A DNA stretch of 64,000 nt, from the NCBI RefSeq assembly GCF_015668515.1, contig NZ_JADPFO010000005.1:1-64000 (forward strand), written 5' to 3'. Source of the DNA: Paraclostridium tenue. GTDB lineage: Bacteria; Bacillota; Clostridia; Peptostreptococcales; Peptostreptococcaceae. A program made the position numbers and the translations under genes. This document shows, one piece after another, positions 57,205-64,000 of this stretch. The first letter of the stretch is position 1; every line of letters begins with the position of its first letter. The notes under the pieces are model-generated. The model searched no databases. It was not told the DNA's origin and saw nothing but the letters and a program-made list of their open reading frames with translations.

Positions 57205-58376
57205 TTATATGAATTTATTTTTTATTGAACAGTTTATGCTATCATAGACAGTTTTTATGGATATATTAGCCCTTTTAGCTATCATTTTACACTCCTCATA
57301 TTCAGGAGTAACTTTTACAATTTTATTTTTATAATATCCTATTTTAACTGTTACATCTCCATATTCACAATGTACTTTATCAAACTCTCTTAAAAGAGTC
57401 TTCCTATTATATATATGATATCTAACTCCAAAAGTACTAGTTTCTATCAATATCGTTTCAATAAATTTGTCTAAATCTATCTCATTACATAACACAGATA
57501 ACTTAATTGCAGGTCTGTTTTTTTTCATATATATGCTTTGTGTGTATACATCTAAAGCTCCATCTTCTATTAATTTCTCATATAAATAAGAAAAAATCTC
57601 AGAAGACATATCATCTATATTTGCATTAATTTCATAAATTAGTTCTTCTTTTTTTTTATACCAACTATAGTTCTAAGCATATTTGGCATTTCAAACTTTT
57701 TATGACCTATTCCATAGCCAACTTGCTCTACCTCAAATTCTAATACATCTACAAATTCATCACATAAAGTTTTTATTATTGCAGCTCCAGTAGGAGTTGT
57801 ACATTCACCATTTACAGTATTTAATTTAATTGGAACTCCTTTTAATATCTCAATTGTAGCAGGTGCTGGAACTGGCATAATACCATGATCACACTTTACA
57901 GTACCAGAACCAACAGGTACAGAACTTGAATATATCTTATCTATATTTAATAAATCTATTAATACTGAACAACCTACTATATCAACTATAGAGTCAATAG
58001 CTCCAACTTCATGAAAGTGTATTTTATCTATAGTTGTTCCATGTACTTTAGCTTCTGCCTCTGCTACAGTCATAAATATCTTTTTAGCTCTGTCTTTTAT
58101 ACTATCCTTTAAAGATGAATTATCAATAATTTCAAATACATCTACTAAGTATCTATGAGCATGAGTTTCTTTTGCTATTACATTAACTTTTGTCCCTACT
58201 ATACCACTTTCATTTTTATAATCTATTTCTATACTAAACTCGTCATCTAGATTAAGCTTATTCATTTCTTCTAAAAATATTTCTGATGGAACTCCTGCAT
58301 TTATTAAACTAGCCATAGTCATATCCCCAGAAATACCATTTACTATATCAAAATATAAAACTCTTTCTTCTAACAT
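57205..58376 (-). CDS. larC: LarC, nickel-pincer cofactor synthase, expressed by -1 frameshift
   Basis: LarC inserts nickel into the pincer nucleotide cofactor of lactate racemase-type enzymes. Two frames are seen. The first (58376-57639, 245 residues) has YFDIVNGISGDMTMAS at the start and FHEVGAIDSIVDIVG, which are LarC motifs, and ends after KKKKN. The second (57648-57205) runs EELIYEINANIDDMSSE, the conserved middle motif, through the C-terminal domain (PEYEECKMIAKRANI). Joined at the A-run they give about 390 residues, close to normal LarC length. The break is at a nine-A run with A AAA AAG in the zero frame. In Lactobacillus plantarum larC is also split and made by programmed frameshifting. 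A sequencing error in the A-run is the alternative. Confidence 0.88.
57648..57657 (-). other. Slippery site for -1 frameshift in larC
   Basis: On the minus strand nine A then G. The heptamer A AAA AAG (57654-57648) is in the zero frame and is the dnaX-type slippery sequence. The zero frame stops six bases later (TAA, 57641-57639). Slipping back one base leads into the conserved second half. Confidence 0.75.
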
Positions 58377-58401
58377 AATTTACACTCCCATTTAATTAGT
58401 G

Positions 58402-59145
58402 TTAATCTAATTTATTTATAGTAGCAGCCAAATAGCCAGCTCCAAATCCATTATCTATATTAACTACCGATATACCTGATGCACAGCTATTTAGCATGGT
58501 TAAAAGAGCTGAAAGACCACCAAAATTGGCTCCATACCCCACAGATGTAGGAACTGCTATAACAGGTACATCAACTAGTCCCCCTACAACACTTGGAAGT
58601 GCACCTTCCATACCTGCTACAACTATTAATACCCTAGCTGATTTAAGTATACTCATTTTATTTAATAATCTATGTATACCTGCTACTCCAACATCATAAA
58701 CTCTTTCTACTTCATTTCCTAAAAATTTAGCTGTATAATAAGCTTCATCTGCTACAGGAATATCTGAAGTACCTCCCGTAACAACTACAATTTTCCCTTT
58801 ACCTACATTCTTTATAGGCTTATTTTGTATTTTTAAAATTCTAGATAATTCTTCATACTCACAATTTGGATATACGTTTTTTACCTTCTCATAAGTATCT
58901 TTCCTACATCTAGTTCCTAATATATTAGAACATTTTTCCTTCATTCTTTTTATAATCCCTAATATATGTTCATCACTTTTTCCTTCACAATATATAACTT
59001 CTGGATATCCATTTCTTATTTGCCTATGATGGTCAATATTTGCATATCCTATATCCTCATAAGGTAAATCTTTTAATTTATCAATAGCTAAATCTATATC
59101 TATATCACCATTTTTAACTTCTTCTAGTAAATTTCTAATATCCAT
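58402..59145 (-). CDS. larB: LarB, pyridinium-3,5-biscarboxylic acid mononucleotide synthase
   Basis: 247 residues. LarB carboxylates and hydrolyses nicotinic acid adenine dinucleotide, the first step to the nickel-pincer cofactor. The N-terminal part has GYPEVIYCEGKS. The C-terminal half is a PurE-like domain with VVVTGGTSDIPVADEA, AGMEGALPSVVGGLVDVPVIAVPTS and GYGANFGG. It precedes larC by 25 bases. LarE and LarA are not in this window. Start ATG 59145 behind AGGGGG. Confidence 0.93.
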   Translation of the reverse strand: MDIRNLLEEVKNGDIDIDLAIDKLKDLPYEDIGYANIDHHRQIRNGYPEVIYCEGKSDEHILGIIKRMKEKCSNILGTRCRKDTYEKVKNVYPNCEYEELSRILKIQNKPIKNVGKGKIVVVTGGTSDIPVADEAYYTAKFLGNEVERVYDVGVAGIHRLLNKMSILKSARVLIVVAGMEGALPSVVGGLVDVPVIAVPTSVGYGANFGGLSALLTMLNSCASGISVVNIDNGFGAGYLAATINKLD

Positions 59146-59236
59146 AAGTTCCCCCTATTATTGGTTGTTTAATAATAATTTTAACACACTAAGCATACCT
59201 TTTCCAGCCACCCAGTTCCATATAATATTTACATAT

Positions 59237-59282
59237 AAAAAAGAGATAATTTGAAAAAATCAATTTCAAATTATCTCTTTTT
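59237..59282 (-). terminator. Terminator of the groESL operon
   Basis: AAAAAGAGATAATTTGAAA pairs with its complement (59264-59282) around a short loop, with T on the minus strand. It lies about 160 bases beyond groEL, after the structured element at 59333-59413. Confidence 0.85.
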
Positions 59283-59332
59283 ATTTTTCTCTTATCACAA
59301 TAAGTTAAATAATAAGAATTACAAAGGGCGAA

Positions 59333-59413
59333 GTGTTAATTATAATTGTTGAAGAAACGTTAAAGACCATGCCCTATAGGTCTTTAAGTGAATGAAACAA
59401 CTATAATTAACAC
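59333..59413 (-). ncRNA. Two-tier structured RNA element downstream of groEL
   Basis: Outer arms 59333-59349 and 59397-59413 (GTGTTAATTATA core, 17 nt, one mismatch) enclose an inner hairpin with TTAAAGACC (59360-59368) and GGTCTTTAA (59379-59387) around a ten-base loop. It starts 30 bases after the groEL stop and ends before the terminator. No known RNA family comes to mind. It could be a processing or stability element of the groESL mRNA, a small RNA, or a remnant of a mobile repeat. Confidence 0.5.
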
Positions 59414-59442
59414 GATGCCAACCAAAGCTTACTATTACCAAC

Positions 59443-61370
<1,928 letters not shown>

Positions 61371-61420
61371 AATTATCCCTCCTAATGAAATTTATATATG
61401 TAAATTTTTTATTAGCCTTT

Positions 61421-61447
61421 TTATCACTCTACTCATTAGAGTGCTAA
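61421..61447. promoter_or_regulatory. CIRCE operator (HrcA site)
   Basis: TTAGCACTC (minus strand 61447-61439), nine bases, GAGTGATAA (61429-61421). It matches the CIRCE consensus TTAGCACTC-N9-GAGTGCTAA with one change in the second arm. HrcA would repress groESL here and release it on heat or misfolding stress. Confidence 0.93.
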
Positions 61448-61512
61448 TAATTTTATAATATATCAAACTTTTTTATTTTTCAATAGTTTTAACTAGATTT
61501 TATGTATTTTTT

Positions 61513-61553
61513 ATACGAGGAATTTTTGTTTATATTGACAAAACTCCTCGCAT
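61513..61553 (-). terminator. Terminator of the cls/ogg operon
   Basis: ATACGAGGAATTTTTGT (61513-61529) pairs with ACAAAACTCCTCGCAT (61538-61553) with two mismatches; eight bases past the cls stop. Confidence 0.75.
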
Positions 61554-61560
61554 AATATAT

Positions 61561-63051
61561 TTATAAAATCGGAGAAAATAATCTTGCCACAGATTCTGCC
61601 CATTTTTTTATAAATGGTCTATTTTCAAAATCTTTTAATTTTATTTCTTCGCTATTTTCAAGATCTTTAAAGAAATCATCTGTTATTTTGCTTATTATTT
61701 TTTCATCATAAATAAATGCGTTTATTTCAAAATTAAGCATAAAGCTTCTTAAATCCATATTTGCAGAACCTATTGATGAAATCTTATCATCTATAATTAC
61801 TACTTTTGAATGTATAAATCCTTTTTTATATAAATAAACTTTTCCTCCAGACCTTAAAATATCATCAAAATATGAATATGATGCTTGATGTACAATTTTA
61901 TGATCTGCGATACTTGGAAATATAATTCTTACATCAACTCCACTAAGTGCTGCACTTTTTAATGCCCTTAACAAACTCTCATCTGGTATAAAATATGGAG
62001 TCTCTATATAAACCCTTTCCTTAGCATTACAAATAGCTGAAAAATATGCATAATGTATAGCTTCCCAATCACTATCTGGACCAGTAGCAACAACTTGTAT
62101 CATCGAGTTGCCCATATTACTTAATTTTGGAAAATATTGTTCGTCAAATGATTCTTTTTGAGTCGTATAATACCAATCAATTAAAAATACCATTTGCAGC
62201 ATATAAACAGAGCTACCTTCTATTCTTATATGGGTATCCCTCCAGTATCCAAACTTTTTATTTTTACCCATATACTCATCACCTATATTTATGCCACCCG
62301 TATAACCTATATGACCATCAATTATAGCAATTTTACGGTGATTTCTATAATTGATTTTGCCCCCTATTATAGGAAACTTTGCTGGTAAAAATGGTACTAT
62401 TTCTATACCTTCATCTTTCATATCTTGAAAGAATTTTCTATGAAACCAAAACCTCCAACATCCAACATCATCATATAAGATTTTTATACTTACTCCTTCA
62501 TTTGCTTTCTTTATTAATAATTCCTTTAATTTAATGCCTATCTCACTATTTTTTATTATAAAATATTCTAAGTGAATATGCTCTTTTGCTTGTTCTATAT
62601 CTTTTAGTAAACTTTCAAATTTTTCGTTTCCATCTATAAATACTTTAACGTTGTTATTAGTCGTAAATGGAAATTTCCCTGTATTTAAAAGTAAACTTAT
62701 TACCTTCTTTTTTATACCTTCATAATATTCATCTTTAATTAAATTATTATCATTTATAGCTCTTTGTTCTAATTCAACTAGCTCTTCTATAGACTCCATA
62801 TTTTTAAATAAATTATTTTCTTTTATATTTGTAGCTAGTTTTTGTGTATTAAATATTTTTCTCTTTCTTATATTTCGTCCCAATACTGCATATATAACTA
62901 AACCTACCCCTGGTAATAATATAAATATTAATAGCCAAGCCATAGTCTTAGCTGGATCTCTATTTTGAAGTATTATATTAATAGAAACTATAATACCAGC
63001 TATGTATGATATTATTACATAGCTTAAGAGTATTATATCTAAAGCAACCAT
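61561..63051 (-). CDS. cls: Cardiolipin synthase
   Basis: 496 residues. Two N-terminal transmembrane helices are followed by two phospholipase-D motifs: NYRNHRKIAIIDGHIGYTGG (HKD 1) and IHSKVVIIDDKISSIGSANMD (HKD 2). It joins two phosphatidylglycerol molecules to make cardiolipin at the membrane. The start ATG 63051 follows AAAGGAGG. It is 14 bases after the OGG gene, so the two are cotranscribed. Confidence 0.95.
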   Translation of the reverse strand: MVALDIILLSYVIISYIAGIIVSINIILQNRDPAKTMAWLLIFILLPGVGLVIYAVLGRNIRKRKIFNTQKLATNIKENNLFKNMESIEELVELEQRAINDNNLIKDEYYEGIKKKVISLLLNTGKFPFTTNNNVKVFIDGNEKFESLLKDIEQAKEHIHLEYFIIKNSEIGIKLKELLIKKANEGVSIKILYDDVGCWRFWFHRKFFQDMKDEGIEIVPFLPAKFPIIGGKINYRNHRKIAIIDGHIGYTGGINIGDEYMGKNKKFGYWRDTHIRIEGSSVYMLQMVFLIDWYYTTQKESFDEQYFPKLSNMGNSMIQVVATGPDSDWEAIHYAYFSAICNAKERVYIETPYFIPDESLLRALKSAALSGVDVRIIFPSIADHKIVHQASYSYFDDILRSGGKVYLYKKGFIHSKVVIIDDKISSIGSANMDLRSFMLNFEINAFIYDEKIISKITDDFFKDLENSEEIKLKDFENRPFIKKWAESVARLFSPIL

Positions 63052-63065
63052 AAAGCCTCCTTTAG

Positions 63066-63941
63066 TTATCTTCCTATACCTAATTCACGTGCATAATAGA
63101 ATAAATATTGTTGAGCAAAACCTGATAAGTCTCCAAATTTATCTATAGCATACTTTCTAATTTTAGGCAAACTCATATCGTCTTCTACATAAAATTCTTG
63201 CATTACTCTCTTCACCCAAACATCAACAGGGAATGTGTCATACTTTTGCATACCAAATAACGCTATACAATCACACACTTTAGGTCCAATTCCGTTAAAT
63301 TTAAGAAGTTCCTTTCTACAATCTTCTGTATCTAAATCTCTATATTTATATACATTATCATTACTAGTTACAACAGCTTCTGTTGTAGACTTTATGTATT
63401 TATCTCTAAACCCTGTAGAACAAGATCTTATTTCTTCTATCGAAGCTTTATTTAATTGCTCTGGTGTAGGAAAATCATAATAATCTACTCCATTATATTT
63501 TCCTATATAAGTTCCATATTCTCTTGATAAATTAGCTATAGCTTTTTGTATCATAGGTATTCTATTGTTAGATGATATTATAAACGATATTATCATTTCC
63601 CACGGATCTTGACGCAAAATTCTTATTCCCCATCCAAATTCAGTTGCTTTTTCTAAATACTCATCCATACTCCTTAACTTATCTTTTATCTTTGAGTAAT
63701 CAGTATCTAAATCAAAATATTCTTTCCATATATCATTAAAATCATTTAAATTAGTATTCTTTAAATAAATTGTTTCTCCTTCTCTTAATACATTTATTAC
63801 TCTACCTTTAGCTACTCCAGTGTATGATCCATCATCTTCTGCTTTCCATCTAAAACACTGCCCACATTCAAATATATGTTTCGGATCAAAATCTGTTACT
63901 CCTTCTAATATAACTAGTTCATTTTTTTCGTATACTTTCAT
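63066..63941 (-). CDS. ogg: 8-oxoguanine DNA glycosylase/AP lyase (OGG1-type)
   Basis: 291 residues. The N-terminal domain (DPKHIFECGQCFRWKAEDD, about 15-33) is the AlkA/OGG1 N-fold. The glycosylase core has the helix-hairpin-helix LLKFNGIGPKVCDCIALFG with the catalytic Lys in GPKVCDC, and the catalytic Asp in FPVDVWVKRVM, both as in human OGG1. It removes 8-oxoguanine opposite C from DNA. Start set at ATG 63941 behind GGGAG; the ATG at 63986 has no ribosome site. Confidence 0.93.
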   Translation of the reverse strand: MKVYEKNELVILEGVTDFDPKHIFECGQCFRWKAEDDGSYTGVAKGRVINVLREGETIYLKNTNLNDFNDIWKEYFDLDTDYSKIKDKLRSMDEYLEKATEFGWGIRILRQDPWEMIISFIISSNNRIPMIQKAIANLSREYGTYIGKYNGVDYYDFPTPEQLNKASIEEIRSCSTGFRDKYIKSTTEAVVTSNDNVYKYRDLDTEDCRKELLKFNGIGPKVCDCIALFGMQKYDTFPVDVWVKRVMQEFYVEDDMSLPKIRKYAIDKFGDLSGFAQQYLFYYARELGIGR

Positions 63942-64000
63942 TTTTTTACTCCCTTCAATTAAGCTTATACCTCTAATTCTACCCAAATTTTTATAAAATT

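Noticed and set aside
62127-62388. Two overlapping plus-strand ORFs opposite cardiolipin synthase
   Set aside because: They lie opposite the conserved HKD region of cls and have no ribosome sites.

Overview
The window is strongly AT-rich and nearly every gene follows a clear AGGAGG-type or AAGGGTG-type ribosome binding site. Gene content (rubrerythrin, hybrid cluster protein, BI-1 and ROK proteins, Agr-like GHKL/LytTR pair, sigma-54 activator, CIRCE-controlled groESL, Bacillus/Clostridium-type purine genes) points to an anaerobic low-GC Firmicute. My best guess is a Peptostreptococcaceae relative of Romboutsia, Paraclostridium, Terrisporobacter or Clostridioides. It reads as an ordinary chromosome: I see no phage, transposase, CRISPR array or tRNA. 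Most genes lie on the minus strand. The left edge looks like the promoter and leader of a minus-strand rRNA operon whose 16S gene would begin just outside the window.

Region by region. 0.4-4.7 kb: TrhA, a Zn/Cd/Pb P-type ATPase with duplicated metal-binding domains, its CadC/SmtB-type repressor with a perfect 30-bp palindromic operator, and a divergent methionine-rich protein. 4.7-10.2 kb: mostly uncharacterised genes, including a YtxH/DUF948-like pair, a HAD-IB phosphatase, a zinc-ribbon protein, and a DUF5685 gene coupled to a TPR protein with a 17-cysteine tail. 10.4-16.9 kb: ornithine cyclodeaminase-like enzyme, YfcE-type phosphoesterase, BI-1 protein, MsrAB, MarR regulator, ROK kinase. 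17-25 kb: Hcp, two c-di-GMP proteins, a tiny zinc-ribbon protein, a second ROK kinase, an AI-2E family transporter. 25-36 kb: MurJ, AgrC/AgrA-like two-component pair, a sigma-54 activator controlling an amidohydrolase/permease operon, a C_GCAxxG protein, a glycosyltransferase/PP2C pair.

36.5-57.1 kb is a purine block: purECFMNHDL for de novo IMP synthesis, then (after a small membrane protein, a lipoprotein and rubrerythrin) two AzgA/PbuG-type purine permeases, an MFS transporter, and guaB-guaA behind a guanine riboswitch with a readable terminator/antiterminator switch. 57.2-59.1 kb carries larB and larC for the nickel-pincer nucleotide cofactor. larC is split into two frames at a nine-A run containing the dnaX-type slippery heptamer, so a full LarC probably arises by -1 frameshifting. 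59.3-61.4 kb is groES-groEL under CIRCE, with an unexplained two-tier RNA structure just after groEL. The window ends with cardiolipin synthase and an OGG1-type glycosylase.

The observations I rate highest are the larC recoding site, the sigma-54 promoter plus upstream palindrome at 31.25-31.38 kb, the DUF5685/Cys-tail gene pair, and the structured element after groEL. All functional calls rest on reading motifs by eye; no database search was run.
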